A stretch of DNA of 64,000 nucleotides from Periconia sp. R9002 (Eukaryota; Ascomycota; Dothideomycetes; Pleosporales; Periconiaceae): assembly GCA_023627715.1 (NCBI GenBank), contig JAMAHW010000112.1, positions 43,818 through 107,817 on the forward strand, given 5' to 3'. Positions 53,759 through 64,000 of the stretch are shown in pieces. Below the pieces are notes generated by a model. It did no database searches. It had not been told where the DNA came from and worked only from the letters and a program-made list of their open reading frames with translations. The translations under genes and the position numbers were made by a program. Positions within the stretch are counted from its first letter, which is position 1; each line of letters opens with the position of its first letter.

Positions 53759-54646
53759 ATGCAGCCACGGCCGTCTCCCCTAGCGAACCCCCTCGCGAAC
53801 GTCGCCCAATTGCGCGAAACGAGCTCGCAAATCGACAACATCCCACGCGATCTCGAGGACTCGGTGCGCTTCGCGGGGGCGCGTCTGACGCAGGCGGCGG
53901 GGATTCTACTTCGCCTACCGCAGGAGGTGATTGCGCAGGCTCTGGTGGTATTCACGAGGTTTTGGGTCGGTCCGGAAGGTGGGAGTTTGGTCGAGTTTGG
54001 AGCGGGTCAGGTTTCTGCGGCGTCGATATACCTAACGACGAAGCTTTCTGCGTATCCGAAATCCCCGAGAAGTATCGTGAATGTCTACGCATACCTCGAC
54101 TCGATTTCTTTCCCATCCTTCGCGCCGGATCTCCTGGAGAAGGAGTCTAAACCGGAGGAGTACTACGTTTCCGAAGGGACGTATCAGACGCGCAAACTCG
54201 ACCTTTTCGAAACCGAACAACGCATCCTCAAAGTCCTCGGCTTTCAGGTCCACGTCTCCCTCCCATATGCACTGTGTATCACGTATCTACAAGCCCTCGA
54301 TGTGTTCTCGCACCCGCGTGCGTCGGAGCTCGCAAAGCGCGCGACCGCGCACTTGAATACCGCGCTGCTGAGCCCGCAGCTTTTGTACCTCACACACCAG
54401 CCGCCCAGCCTGGCGACCGCCGCCATCTATCTCGCCGCGAAGGAAACGGGGATCAAGCTGCCGGACGTTGAGTGGTGGGAGGTGTTTGACACGGATCGTG
54501 AAGAGTTGGGATTTTTGGTGGTGGCGCTGTTGAGTGTGGAGAATTTCGCGAGGGAAGAGGAGAGGGTGTGGAAGGGGAGGCGGGTGCCGATGACGGTGGA
54601 TGCTGTGGAGGCGGAATTGAAGAGGAGGAATGATAGCGAGGGCTGA
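53759..54646 (+). CDS. Cyclin (cyclin L/Q-like, CDK-activating for transcription or splicing)
   Basis: Single exon, 295 residues from the ATG at 53759; the longer open frame starts upstream at a GTG. Two cyclin folds are visible. The first (about 25-165) has ARLTQAAGILLRLPQEVIAQALVVFTRFW, QVSAASIYLTTKLSAYPKSPRSIVNVY and ETEQRILKVLGFQVHVSLPYALCITYL. The second (about 175-265) has TAHLNTALLSPQLLYLTHQPPSLATAAIYLAAKETGIKLP. The order RFW...AS-YL-KL...E--IL--LGF is that of transcription-type cyclins (L, Q, K, T). Its partner kinase cannot be read from sequence. It is a housekeeping gene at the flank of the RiPP locus. Confidence 0.85.
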   Translation: MQPRPSPLANPLANVAQLRETSSQIDNIPRDLEDSVRFAGARLTQAAGILLRLPQEVIAQALVVFTRFWVGPEGGSLVEFGAGQVSAASIYLTTKLSAYPKSPRSIVNVYAYLDSISFPSFAPDLLEKESKPEEYYVSEGTYQTRKLDLFETEQRILKVLGFQVHVSLPYALCITYLQALDVFSHPRASELAKRATAHLNTALLSPQLLYLTHQPPSLATAAIYLAAKETGIKLPDVEWWEVFDTDREELGFLVVALLSVENFAREEERVWKGRRVPMTVDAVEAELKRRNDSEG

Positions 54647-54863
54647 GGGTCTGCGAAGTGGATGTGCCTCGTCACCCCGGATTGCACAATGTCGACATGT
54701 CTCTGACCTCGCGACAAAGGCATTGTGCATTCACTTGCCCTTTGTCTACTGACCGCACTCAAAGTGGCTATAAAACCGTCTCTTCTAATTTTGGAAATGA
54801 TAAAATGCCGCCAACGGCCATCGGTCGAGATCATTCCAACTGCCACTAAAGCAAAATCACGAA

Positions 54864-56000
54864 ATGGAACCGGACAAATACAACAACCGAACAAAACCAC
54901 ACATCTGGTCGGAAGCCTTCATCCCGAGGCGGAGCCGCAGGAAAGCCCCCGCGCCATCATCTTCTATCAAAGAAACCCGCCCCACAGACCGCAGCCTGCT
55001 ACCTTCTCAAAGGTCACGATACGGTCTCCCACAGCTACCCCCTGCCCTGGCTCAAGGCAGCCAGACAAGCAGCAGTAGAAGTCTCAGCACCAACGAAGAA
55101 ACATCATCTCAGAATAAACCCTCTCAACCTCGTAAACGACTACAAAAACCCCCACCCCTCAAAAACCCATGCGCCGAATGTGGCCAAACAGACGGGAAAA
55201 TCAAAGGTCCACTTACCTCTCACATCTGCCGTACCTGCAATAATTTCGTTTCCGTGTCTACCCCTACAGCTCTCAAACCTCTACCTTTTCCATCGTCTTC
55301 CTCACCATTCCCACCAACACCTCCTCCCACCTCAAAACCCCCCACACCACCATCATCTCGAATATGTCCGTCCTGCCTCCCCATACCGAAAGAAATCCCC
55401 TACACCGAACTTTCCCTCCTTCGTGTGTGCCCTGTATGCAACCACCTCCCACACTCCACCCTCCTCGACATAATAACTCATGAAGGCGACATCGAGTCCC
55501 TCGTCCTCTCCTCATCCTCCCCACAATACCCAACCCACCCGAGGAGCCCCAGGACCCGGCGCCACCCCCTACATCACAAACCCCTCATAAACAAAGCGCT
55601 GCGTGACTACTGCTTCTTCATCGCGTCGACGGGGCGCGACGTTCTTCGTCCTGACGATCTAACCTCCCTCTCCTCCTCTTCTCCTAACACCACCACCAAC
55701 CACAGCACCCTAGCTGAACGCATCAAATCCCACAACCCACACTTCCTCGCCCATCACCACTACCACCAACCTCAATCTCCCCTTTACAACCCTCCCACAC
55801 TTCCCCACCACAACCACAACCACAACACCCACTCCCCTCGCCGTAATAATCCAACAAACACAAATGATGACGATGGTGGGGATATTCGTCGTCGTCGATA
55901 TAGTTTCGAACTAGATGAGCGGAGTCGGGATGTTGAGTGGGCGCTCATGGGGTTGGGGAAGGGGAGGGTGTGTACGACGTTTGAGGAGATGGGGTTGTAA
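54864..56000 (+). CDS. Cys-pair protein of unknown function
   Basis: Single exon, 378 residues. A basic N-terminus (IWSEAFIPRRSRRKAP) and disordered region precede four CxxC-type pairs: CAECGQ, CRTCNN, CPSCLP and CPVCNH (about 105-200), which look like one or two zinc-binding knuckles. HKPLINKALRDYCFFIASTGRDVLRPDDL follows, then a His/Asn/Pro-rich low-complexity stretch (HHNHNHN). The C-terminus is better ordered (RRRYSFELDERSRDVEWALMGLGKGRVCTTFEEMGL). The DNA is strongly C-rich on the sense strand. I do not recognise the family; the ordered tail and Cys pairs suggest a real gene. Confidence 0.65.
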   Translation: MEPDKYNNRTKPHIWSEAFIPRRSRRKAPAPSSSIKETRPTDRSLLPSQRSRYGLPQLPPALAQGSQTSSSRSLSTNEETSSQNKPSQPRKRLQKPPPLKNPCAECGQTDGKIKGPLTSHICRTCNNFVSVSTPTALKPLPFPSSSSPFPPTPPPTSKPPTPPSSRICPSCLPIPKEIPYTELSLLRVCPVCNHLPHSTLLDIITHEGDIESLVLSSSSPQYPTHPRSPRTRRHPLHHKPLINKALRDYCFFIASTGRDVLRPDDLTSLSSSSPNTTTNHSTLAERIKSHNPHFLAHHHYHQPQSPLYNPPTLPHHNHNHNTHSPRRNNPTNTNDDDGGDIRRRRYSFELDERSRDVEWALMGLGKGRVCTTFEEMGL

Positions 56001-56727
56001 GGCGGCTGGATCCGTCTTTTTCTTCTTGGTTCCTTGATGCAGGGAAGTTTTTTTAAATAGGGAGTTTAGGGGAAAATTGAAATAGATTAGTTAGGTTTCT
56101 GACCACCTAGGTAGATATATATACATCGCTTATTCGATTAGAGTAACGATAAGGAGGATTAAACCTTTTCCCTCCTCACTATCCTCTTCTTTCCTTTTTT
56201 TTTCCGTCCTTTTATTCCTCCTTTCCCAGTACCTACCTCGCTAAAGTAACCAACTAAGTACACCTCTTTTTTACCCTTAAACTTATCAAACACATACACA
56301 CATACCCCCCTTTTTTCCCAAATTATATATATATACACATATATATTATATCTATCTATCATCTTCCGACATCGCAAAACACGACATTGTTTTCTACAAT
56401 CTTTTTTTTTTTTGGAATGAACTATATAGGAGGAGGGGGTATTCTACCTCTTGAACAAAAAAAAAAAACAAGATCTAAAAGTAAGAAAAGGCGGACGGAC
56501 CAACCTTCCTTCTTGATTGTAGGTAGGATTGAATGTATGGTTTGAATACCTCCCTCACTCTGTTCTATCTTAGGTGGGGGGGCGGATAGGATAGCTGGAG
56601 TTGGTTATGTATAGTGTACTGCGAAGTTATGATTTGAGATCTGGTTTGGGTAATGCTATCGAGAGGTGTTGTGATATATCGTGTATGTCGTGTACCTCGT
56701 CTCTCTAGTTTGGATTTATTTAAGGGA

Positions 56728-56730
<3 letters not shown>

Positions 56731-56760
<30 letters not shown>
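56731..56760. repeat. (TA)n microsatellite
   Basis: About 15 tandem TA dinucleotides. Confidence 0.9.
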
Positions 56761-56763
<3 letters not shown>

Positions 56764-57117
56764 ACGGCTATCTACGTATAATGGAATAACCGCCGTAGCG
56801 GAACAAAATTATCTTCTTTACTACTTTAAGCGTAGCAACGTAACTATACAGAGCTATAAATACTTCGTACTTATAGGTTAGCTACTACTATATATCTTGT
56901 TAGATTTAAACTAGAAAATTACAATAGTTAGGGCCTGCGGTTAGAGATTCTATTCGCAGTAACCATTCGCGCCTTCGCTATTTTCCCCTGCTTACTATCA
57001 TTTCCAGATGTAGTAGGGCCACCCTAGACCTTTAAAAAAAAGTTGCAAAGCATCTAAATTCCCTTATCTAGTAATAAGTGTTATCTCTCGGCTAGTATAT
57101 TTACTAGTAAATTAATT

Positions 57118-57236
57118 AAAGTGTGTTCTTCTTCGCAATTGATTGGTAACTAGCAAATTAATATTTTAGATAATATTATAACTTATATGATACCGTGACT
57201 GATTTCACCAATCAATTGCGAAGAAGAAGACACTTT
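57118..57236. mobile_element. MITE-like element, 119 bp with 27-bp terminal inverted repeats
   Basis: Left end 57121-57147 (GTGTGTTCTTCTTCGCAATT...) and right end 57207-57233 are inverted copies with one mismatch, plus AAA/TTT just outside. The interior of about 59 bp is AT-rich and non-coding. A third copy of the end lies at 48369. No transposase is in the window. The family is not identified. Confidence 0.8.
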
Positions 57237-57387
57237 TAATAATCGCTGTATTCTGCTAGGGGCAGCATAGATTCTACGCACGTTTGGAGGAAGATTTTGC
57301 ACCAGCGCCTGGCTGGCTGTACACCGCCATCGCTGTGAATAACATAGCATAATGACTGAGTAAATGATACAGTGAGGTAGTATCAGC

Positions 57388-58077
57388 CTACCGGTACCAA
57401 TTATCTTCTATGTTCTTATCAAAGATTGTGTTGTAGTTTTCCTGCATTGCCTCCCGTTCGCTGCCGCTGTACTCTTCTAGGTAGTCTCTCAACTCTAATG
57501 CATCTAATGCCTTGCAGTATTGCTCCTCACGTCTGTCCAGTTGGTCTGTTATTGGTTAGAAGTGAGCTCTTGTACATTGTATTTCGAACTTACCCTGCTC
57601 GACCTCTTTAGAGCTCCTTCTCTCGATAATTGCCTCTGCGGGAATGCGGTGAAGGCATAGGAAGGCTCCCCGAATATGCTGCACGGCAGGGTTGGGAATT
57701 GTCAGACTAAGCTCTTCTATCAAATCGTTGAGCTTGAAGAAGCGGCCGGCGCCTTTCAATACGGTTGTATCGATCACATATAGAGACCAGTCACCTGTTG
57801 GGCTTTGACGTCCGCGCCAAGGCTCCTTGCGGCCCCAATTCTCGGCATGCTTTCGGTCGGAGAAGAGAGAGATGAATGGCAAACTGGCTCGGCAACTCCA
57901 CGTAAATTGATTCACTATAGCTTGCTTGAATTCCATCAATTCATTGGCGGCATAAACCTTCGTCGTATCCGCAGCGCTGAACCCCTCAGTGCTGGAGAAG
58001 GTTGTTCGGCTTCTTGGATAGTTCACACGATAAAGCGTATCAGGAATTTCGGATTTGGAACAAACGTATGGGTCCAT
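57388..58077 (-). CDS. DUF7587-like fungal protein, function unknown
   Basis: Two exons (58077-57594, 57545-57388), 213 residues. The 47-nt intron (GTAAGT...TTCTAAC...CAG) joins EVEQG-type sequence to DQLDRREEQY and then DYLEEYSGSEREAM, ending NIEDNWYR. The N-terminal part (VCSKSEIPDTLYRVNYPRSRTTFSSTEGFSAAD) has the TLYRV-(S/T)-GF-A layout of a Pezizomycotina-specific domain I associate with DUF7587. WSLYVIDTTVLKGAGRFFKLNDLIEELSL follows. These genes are common and variable in accessory regions. It is flanked by MITE and AT-rich DNA, which fits a mobile or fast-turnover gene. Confidence 0.7.
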
Positions 58078-58690
58078 GGCAATATTTTCTGTTAAAAGCG
58101 CTTGAGATGGAGACTGCTGGATTTTGACAATGTTGTGTTTCTTTGCTCGGAAGGTTATCTAAGGGCCCTTATCATCTGACAAAGGCCTGCATACAGGTTG
58201 GATTTGTGTCGTTGGCTCATTGGACTCCAGCGAAATATTGCTGTTACACGACATAACTGACACTCGTCATGAATCCTGGCAGGTCGCGAGGGAGGTATCA
58301 ACCGCTCTTTTCTCTATTCGATAAGCTACAAATTACAGACTCTGCAGCTCCTATGGAGCCTGAGCCCGCGCCTACAGCCCTAGCCCTGAACGGCGAAATG
58401 TACACCATTGGATTAGGTAAGAAGGCTATACATTCTGTGCTGCTGTGAGATAGGTAATAACCCAGAGCCTGATGATCGCGACATGTGATCTAGATGGAGA
58501 TGTCCGTTCCATGGAAATGGCTATTCAGCGATGATGCCTTATACAAGACTAGAACTAGCACTTGAGGCTGATGCAAGATAAGACGACATGCTTGCAAAGA
58601 AGAGAAGCATGGGAAGATACCACGCCATCCAAAAATAAAAAAGAACCCCCAAACAAATTTTCCAGAATCACCATCCAACCCTTCCTGCCT
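58078..58690. other. Intergenic with one weak exon candidate
   Basis: 613 nt. On the plus strand 58269-58416 is open for 49 codons from an ATG (MNPGRSRGRYQPLFSLFDKL) and ends at a GTAAG donor, but the only continuation I find (12 more codons after a 37-nt intron) is unconvincing. Probably a gene relic or chance. Confidence 0.35.
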
Positions 58691-59721
58691 CTAGAAAGTC
58701 ACAACACCAACCCCAGCACCCTTCTCTACAATCTCACAAACCCCCTCAGCAGCATCCACCACATACTCATACGGCACCACCAAACTCCCCAACTGCGTAA
58801 TTTCGGGCAAACTCACCTCATCAAAAACATTCCCCCTCTCCACCGCAAACCCCTGCACCCTCGAATCCAAATCCGTCACAATCGCGCGCCTCGTCCTCTT
58901 AAACACATTCCCCTCAACCAACACCTGCGCCCCCATCCTCGAATTAATCCCACTCACGCCATTATCAACATAACACGACGAGTAGACGTGCGCGGTGCCG
59001 AAGCGGATCGAGGGGAGGCGCGAATTGACGTTGGTCCAGTGGTTGTGGTGGTACGTGACGTGCAGCTTCCCAGTGTCTTCGACGGCGTTGGAGTCGGAGT
59101 GTCCGATGAGTGAGGTCTTCCAGTGGTCGTGGAATTTGTTCCAGCTGAAGGTTAGCGAGTCGGCGGCGTGTTTGGCGTCGAGGAGGCCGTCGTAGAAGTC
59201 TTTGGGGACGGTTAGGCCGGTGTTGGAGAGGTCGTTGTGGTCTGTGGTTCTGTGTGAGTTTCTCTGTTGGATGAGATAGGGGGAAGTGAGGTAGGAAACC
59301 GGGAGGCGTCGAACTCACCGATCCACACTTTGGTCGCATGATCGATATCGATCAAGTCTTTACCCTCCGGCGCCTTGTGAAGCTTCAGATTCCGCACAAT
59401 AACGTTCTCGACTTTTTTGATTCGGAGACCGCCGTCTTCGATACCTGCATCACTTCCAACACCCAGCACGGAAGTGTTGCTCGCGAGTTTGACGATTCCG
59501 CATCCCTTAAGGGTTCCCTGTATCTTAATCACGCCGCCGATTTTAGCAGCGGCAATAAATTCGCTGCACGATGTTACGTTTGTGCCGGCGCCGGAGCCGC
59601 CGCCTGTCGTGCCTGCTGCGTAGCCGACGAGTTCATCGATGGGAGCGGCGCGCTGGTGGAGGGGGTTACTTGTTACAAGGGCTGAGGTGGAGAGTATTGT
59701 GGTGAGGGTTGGGATGTGCAT
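58691..59721 (-). CDS. Secreted pectate lyase, polysaccharide lyase family 1
   Basis: Two exons (59721-59319, 59241-58691), 317 residues. The intron joins KVWI to DHNDLSNTGLTV, giving the PL1 block vWIDHNDL. The signal peptide is MHIPTLTTILSTSALVTS, followed by ELVGYAAGTTGGGSGAG. Further PL1 marks are GLRIKKVENVIVRNLKL (parallel beta-helix), HSDSNAVEDTGKLHVTYHHNHW (calcium-binding Asp and His region), and NVNSRLPSIRFGTAHVYSSCY with the catalytic Arg. It cleaves polygalacturonate by beta-elimination outside the cell and would break plant cell-wall pectin. All expected residues are visible and the length is usual. Confidence 0.94.
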
Positions 59722-60488
59722 AGTTGCTGTTTCTTTTGGGTGCTTTTTTAGGAGCGAGAATGCGTAAGTGAGCGACGGAAGAATTAAAAAAAGACAGAAA
59801 GGTACTATTCTTCTCAAAGGAATAATCAACGATAAAAACAGATGTGATAAACCCACAAATGAATGGCGAAGAAACAAAAAAGGCCTATAACTATTATCTC
59901 CCAATAATTAAACACCCCACAATCTTTATACATCGACGCAATCAAAAATACAACATGTGGGGTGTCCCCCAGCCCACACCCCGTCAGTCCCCCTCCCATC
60001 TTCTCCCTTCCAAATTAATTATTAACTCAACCGTAATTCAACTATATCCGTAAACACCTCCAACACACACAAAACCAGACCCAAGCAATTACTCCTGTCG
60101 ACCAATTGCCGTTCCCCCCACTTCCCTACCCTACCCTAGCCTACGTTGAAAATTCTCCGATCGAGAATGCTCAGTCGCGGTCTCCTGGCCTTTAAAGTGG
60201 GTTTAAGGGAATAGAGGGACATTCCTACATGAGGGAAATTGTGGTTAGGGGGGTGTGGATGTTTGATTTAGGTTCATTATCCTCGTCAAGGAGATTTTTG
60301 GGGTGTTTTTATGTGTTGATGGCGTACGGAGTTTTATGTATCTAATAATCTTGTTTTGCTCCTTTTATTCTCTACAAAATCGAATTTGAAATTGATCATC
60401 ACAGAGTATTGATTTCTTCTCTACAATTTCCTGACTTAAAATGTAACTTAAAACATACTTGATTATAATCTACTGCTAATCTTCATAA
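59722..60488. other. Intergenic, no gene seen
   Basis: 767 nt, pyrimidine- and A-rich near the pectate lyase start, nothing else of note. Confidence 0.5.
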
Positions 60489-63042
60489 TTACCGTCTCAA
60501 CCCCTGCCCAGTCCTCACTCTTTCAAACGGCTTAACATCAGCCCCCTCACCCTCAGAAAACCCCCCCACATGCAACCGTGCCAACGCAATTCCAGCCTCC
60601 TGATCTCGAGCAAACTTCTTCTTCCGCATCCTCATATACGAGTGAGAACCGTGCTTCTCAGACGTCTGCGCGTCGTCCAGGGTTGTGGATATATCTTTGA
60701 ACCCCACCATAGCAAGGTTATGCTTCGAGCGTCTCGACGTGTGTTCGTGGTCTATATCGCGGCGCTGTGGAGAGTGAGTTTGGGTGGATGGTTTGGTTTG
60801 GAGGAGGGAGAGGTGACTTACGAGCCAGATGTACCAGACGAGCATTATGATGAGGGTGAGGGGGATGGATACGACCCAGTAGAGCCAGAGACGTTGACTG
60901 GCTACGGATGACCATTGGTCTGCTTTCCAGTCGAACATGCTCATGGAGAAGAATGACTGCCCAAAAAGTTAGGCATACGCCTAATAATAAAGGTTACCGT
61001 GGAGTGGGGGACTTACAGCTACGAATGTTGCTGGTAAAAATACAATACTCATAAACGCCAGGGTGCGCATTGCGGAACTATCGTCTTTGGCAGCTTCCGC
61101 TATGTCACGTGAGGCGGCAGCCATTGTGAGGTTAGATCTATTGTCCCGTTGCACGACGAGGTTATACACCTAGGCGCGATTAGCAAGACATGCTAACCCG
61201 GGTATTCGTCTCATGGATAGCTCACCACATCGAGTTGGCTTTGTGCTATGCGCTGGTTACAATAAACTTCGGCCAAAAGCGCCCTGCACTCATCTTTGAT
61301 CTGCTCGATACGAGCATGCAGTGACTCTACCATACTGTCACCTGCCCTAAAATACCTTTCACATTCCTTGATATACCTCAGCGACTCGAGCGTAGTCTCG
61401 AGACGCATCTGATGGAAGGATAATCGCGACAAGATACCATTCAACTTACGAGTCACATCATCGTAGTCAAGATCTTCCGAGGGTTCAAGACTGCTCGCGT
61501 AATCATATGTATGCATCCGCGTATGGAGTTCCACCCTGAAGAGGTTAAACGAGTGGCGTTTGACGTTGTCGGAATCCGAGTCTGTTTGCATTTCGCAGAG
61601 GATGACTGGGAGGTACATTGGATGTAGCAATTCTGAACGAGAGGCCTTCATGAAGGCGAGGAAACCGTCTAATTCTTTTGGGAGCAGCCCGAGGATCATC
61701 CCGGTTGTGACTTGGAGGGATTTGTCCCACGAGAAGGCCAAGGCCCAGTTTTCTGTCCGAGAGCTAGGGCTTCGGTATACGAATCCTGTTTGAGGTTAGC
61801 AGGTTTGGTTCGTCGGTGTTTCAATGGGATATCATCGCACCTTGCGTTTTTTCGTCATCGGATTCTGCATATCTCAGGCTTCGTGCGGTTCCTGTGAAGA
61901 TAGATTGCAGGTAGGCAGCTGGCAGACCAAATCCTTCCATGATGAGAAGGAATGACTTCATTGAAAAGGGGATCGTTACTGAGGATCCCTCATCTTCAGA
62001 TTCAATTTTGCACATGCTTGAGAAAGTAATCAGCGATCTGGACATGCAAAATTGCTCACAAAAACATACAACAGATGCAATGATGATGAAGGTTTCCTCA
62101 GCTCCGTCGAGGTTCCTCTAACGACCCCCTGTAATACGTCAATGTTATCGCTGCATTCCAGCCGTGGTACTGAAGATTGATATATGATGATCCCGAGGCG
62201 ATCAGACTTACAATGCTTGAAAGCCAGTCAGCTACTTCGCCATCTGAGATCTTCTCGGCAGTTAGATCTTCTGTTGCACTTTGACTGGCGCCCTAATGAG
62301 CATTAGCGCAAGAGACAAGATGTGACAATCTACTCTAACTGGATACCTCATTGAAGTCCAAGGAGAGCTTATGGCTTTCAGAAGGTACAAATTTGAGACC
62401 ATGATCCGAGTCAAGGTACCTCCGATACCGTGCACTAATCGAGCGTACAAATGGTAGGTTCGCAAGATCCTTTTCTATTATTCGTTGCACAGACTGCCGT
62501 AGTTGCGGGATATAGCGCGACTGTGGATTGCGACCTTCGTTGGCGCTGGAAACTTACGTTAGTTTGAAATCAGACATTCAAAAGAATCCGCTGGTATAAA
62601 GTAGCCAGCCCTACCGAGTGAGAACTAGCAGCTCAAGTTTAATAGAGGCCCTGGCGGTACTGATTTTGGTTAAGAATTCCGCCCATTTTGTCGTTCTTCT
62701 CATCATAGGTACATGCTCCACGGCTCGTCGGAGACGACTTTTGGTCGACTCAATGAAAGACTCTACATCATCGAATAGGTTTTGCAGTTGCCGCAAGCTG
62801 CTCTGTAGCCTGTCCCCGTACTCTGACTTCGGCATCTGTTTTATCCCATAGAGCGATAAATAAGACTGGAAATCATCTAAAAGCCTGTTAAGTAGAGCCG
62901 TTTCCCACATAAGAAATCTGCATTGGGGATTCAGTTGAATGTCTGGCATTCCGTCAAACATGTCGATCAAAAGCTGGGCTCGCATCACCGTCTGACCCAG
63001 CGTGTCAACAACGTCTTCGGGAGGGACCGTCAGGACCGCCAT
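60489..63042 (-). CDS. CorA-like Mg2+ transporter-type membrane protein with long N-terminal helical region
   Basis: Eight exons (63042-62615, 62545-62347, 62292-62212, 62117-61841, 61785-61226, 61169-61017, 60956-60822, 60764-60489), 702 residues, all phases consistent. The first about 240 residues are helical (MAVLTVPPEDVVDTLGQTV..., FDDVESFIESTKSRLRR) and match no domain I know. The middle has EGFGLPAAYLQSIF and NWALAFSWDKSLQVTTGMILGLLP, the usual body of fungal CorA-like proteins. A long coiled-coil stalk follows, then TM1 AFMSIVFLPATFVAVSFFSMSMFDW, which replaces the GMN loop, and TM2 WVVSIPLTLIIMLVWYIWL. A basic cytosolic tail ends the protein. CorA proteins are pentameric Mg2+ channels; the lost GMN suggests altered or absent transport. 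Exon 3 and the acceptor at 62118 are the least certain. Confidence 0.8.
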
Positions 63043-64000
63043 GGTGCCGCAATATCTGAATAACGGCGGGAATCAACAGGAACAAAATATGAAAGCAGCA
63101 CAACGATAGATGCTTTTTCGATGCAGGAGAAAAAGTTGAACAAGGCTGTTCAGTTGTCCAAACCTCGGGTCATGTAAAAGCGAATCTTGGCAGTGCCAGC
63201 CTCACTCCATCTTATACCGTAATCCCTCACCTATTCAGGACACAGCACAGACCAGATCTCCGTCTTACACAGTTGAAACATCGATCGCTCTAGTCAGTTA
63301 GACCACTATAATTAGTCAGATGTCAAATTTCCCCATGTGCCTTATGGTCGAGAAATCAATATAGGTCAAGAACATATGTATATATAGTACTAATACGGAC
63401 CTTCGCACAACCCCCCCAAACAAAAAACAACATCGCCATCAATCCTACAATTCTTTCTTATACAACCAACGTTTGGATGAAGACATCGTGTCGGCCTTTA
63501 CAAAAGCGTTGTAATTTCATTAGCCCACCTCATGTATTCTCTATAAACGTAATTTCAGACCTTTTCAATGTGAATATATACGTGTAGGAAGCCTACACAA
63601 GCCACTTTGTCTATTGAATAACCTAGAACCTCACCACCCCCAGAAAGAAACGAAATTCTTACTCTAAACCCGTTAAATATCCTCTTAAAGTAGAAACTAT
63701 GGTGAATACCCTACTCCCATTGTACTCTCATATAAGACACTTAAATCTTGTTTCTAGGCCTCAAAGGGAGCCCATATTACACAATTATTTGTCTATTAGA
63801 AATTCCTGAAAACAACGCCCTGTTCAAACCCCAGCCAAACACCATAGAAAAGTATATAAAATGGAATATAAAAACGAACCATCGCAGAGTATCCCTACTC
63901 TTAGTATCAACGCAGACGAGAAAAAACAAAGGGTAAGGTCACACTGGCAACTATAGATATGCATTGATGTATATGTAGCACTACTACGAACCCTTCCACC
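63043..64000. other. Right-hand end of the window, no gene seen
   Basis: 958 nt, AT-rich towards the end; no open frame with protein character. A gene beginning beyond the window cannot be excluded. Confidence 0.45.

Larger units (their letters stand above)
56001..57387. other. AT-rich, repeat-containing stretch
   Basis: 1.4 kb with poly-T/A runs, an (AT)n microsatellite at about 56730-56760, scattered stop-rich AT DNA, and the MITE-like element. No gene seen. Its composition differs sharply from the neighbouring genes. Confidence 0.6.

Noticed and set aside
58269..58416. Two-exon mini-gene with MNPGRSRGRYQPLFSLFDKL start
   Set aside because: The implied intron is only 37 nt and the second exon gives 12 codons; too weak to annotate as a gene.

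Overview
The window is nuclear DNA of a filamentous ascomycete (Pezizomycotina). Genes are split by many short introns (about 47-110 nt, GTRNGT...CTAAC...YAG), and the families present are typical of this group: a quinate-utilisation cluster, UstYa (DUF3328) proteins, an NPP1 necrosis-inducing protein, an Ish1-repeat protein, CBM18 chitin deacetylase and a PL1 pectate lyase. The last families suggest a plant-associated fungus. I cannot place it more finely than Pezizomycotina (Dothideomycetes or Leotiomycetes seem plausible). I joined exons by hand, and every multi-exon model given keeps one reading frame from start to stop unless stated.

Layout. 0.6-2.2 kb: PI-PLC-X-like phosphodiesterase. 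5.1-7.3 kb: secreted chitin deacetylase with three chitin-binding modules. 9.0-10.9 kb: allantoate-permease-type MFS transporter. 12.1-13.1 kb: conserved membrane protein of unknown role. 13.2-19.0 kb: quinate catabolism genes, namely type II dehydroquinase (qutE), inositol-monophosphatase-like QutG, quinate dehydrogenase (qutB) and quinate permease (qutD). QutD imports quinate, QutB oxidises it to 3-dehydroquinate and QutE dehydrates that to 3-dehydroshikimate. The dehydratase QutC and the regulators QutA/QutR are not in the window. 19.3-21.8 kb: F-box protein. 21.8-26.9 kb: gene-empty. 26.9-32.7 kb: an accessory patch with an NPP1/NLP gene, a SAM methyltransferase with one in-frame stop, and a Zn2Cys6 regulator. 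33.7-46.4 kb: mostly housekeeping genes (GGCT-like, Ish1-like, mitochondrial protein, RBR E3 ligase, Zrg17-like transporter, two-TM protein), with a repeat-rich, gapped stretch at 34.6-37.0 kb. 47.0-48.1 kb: F-box-like protein.

48.8-53.2 kb is the most interesting region: a compact, previously unannotated dikaritin-type (ustiloxin/asperipin/epichloecyclin-like) RiPP locus. A 118-residue secreted precursor carries three copies of a 14-residue unit ending TPAHIYYADV, one per exon, with Kex2-type RR and KR sites. Beside it lie two UstYa-family genes, each with both HxxHC-type motifs. The nucleotide differences between repeat copies inside the ten-residue block are all synonymous, so the peptide itself appears to be under selection.

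53.8-64 kb: cyclin, a Cys-pair protein of unknown function, AT-rich DNA with a 0.12-kb MITE-like element, a DUF7587-like protein, a PL1 pectate lyase and a 702-residue CorA-like membrane protein. A sequence matching the MITE end also lies at 48.37 kb, so related ends sit on both sides of the RiPP locus.
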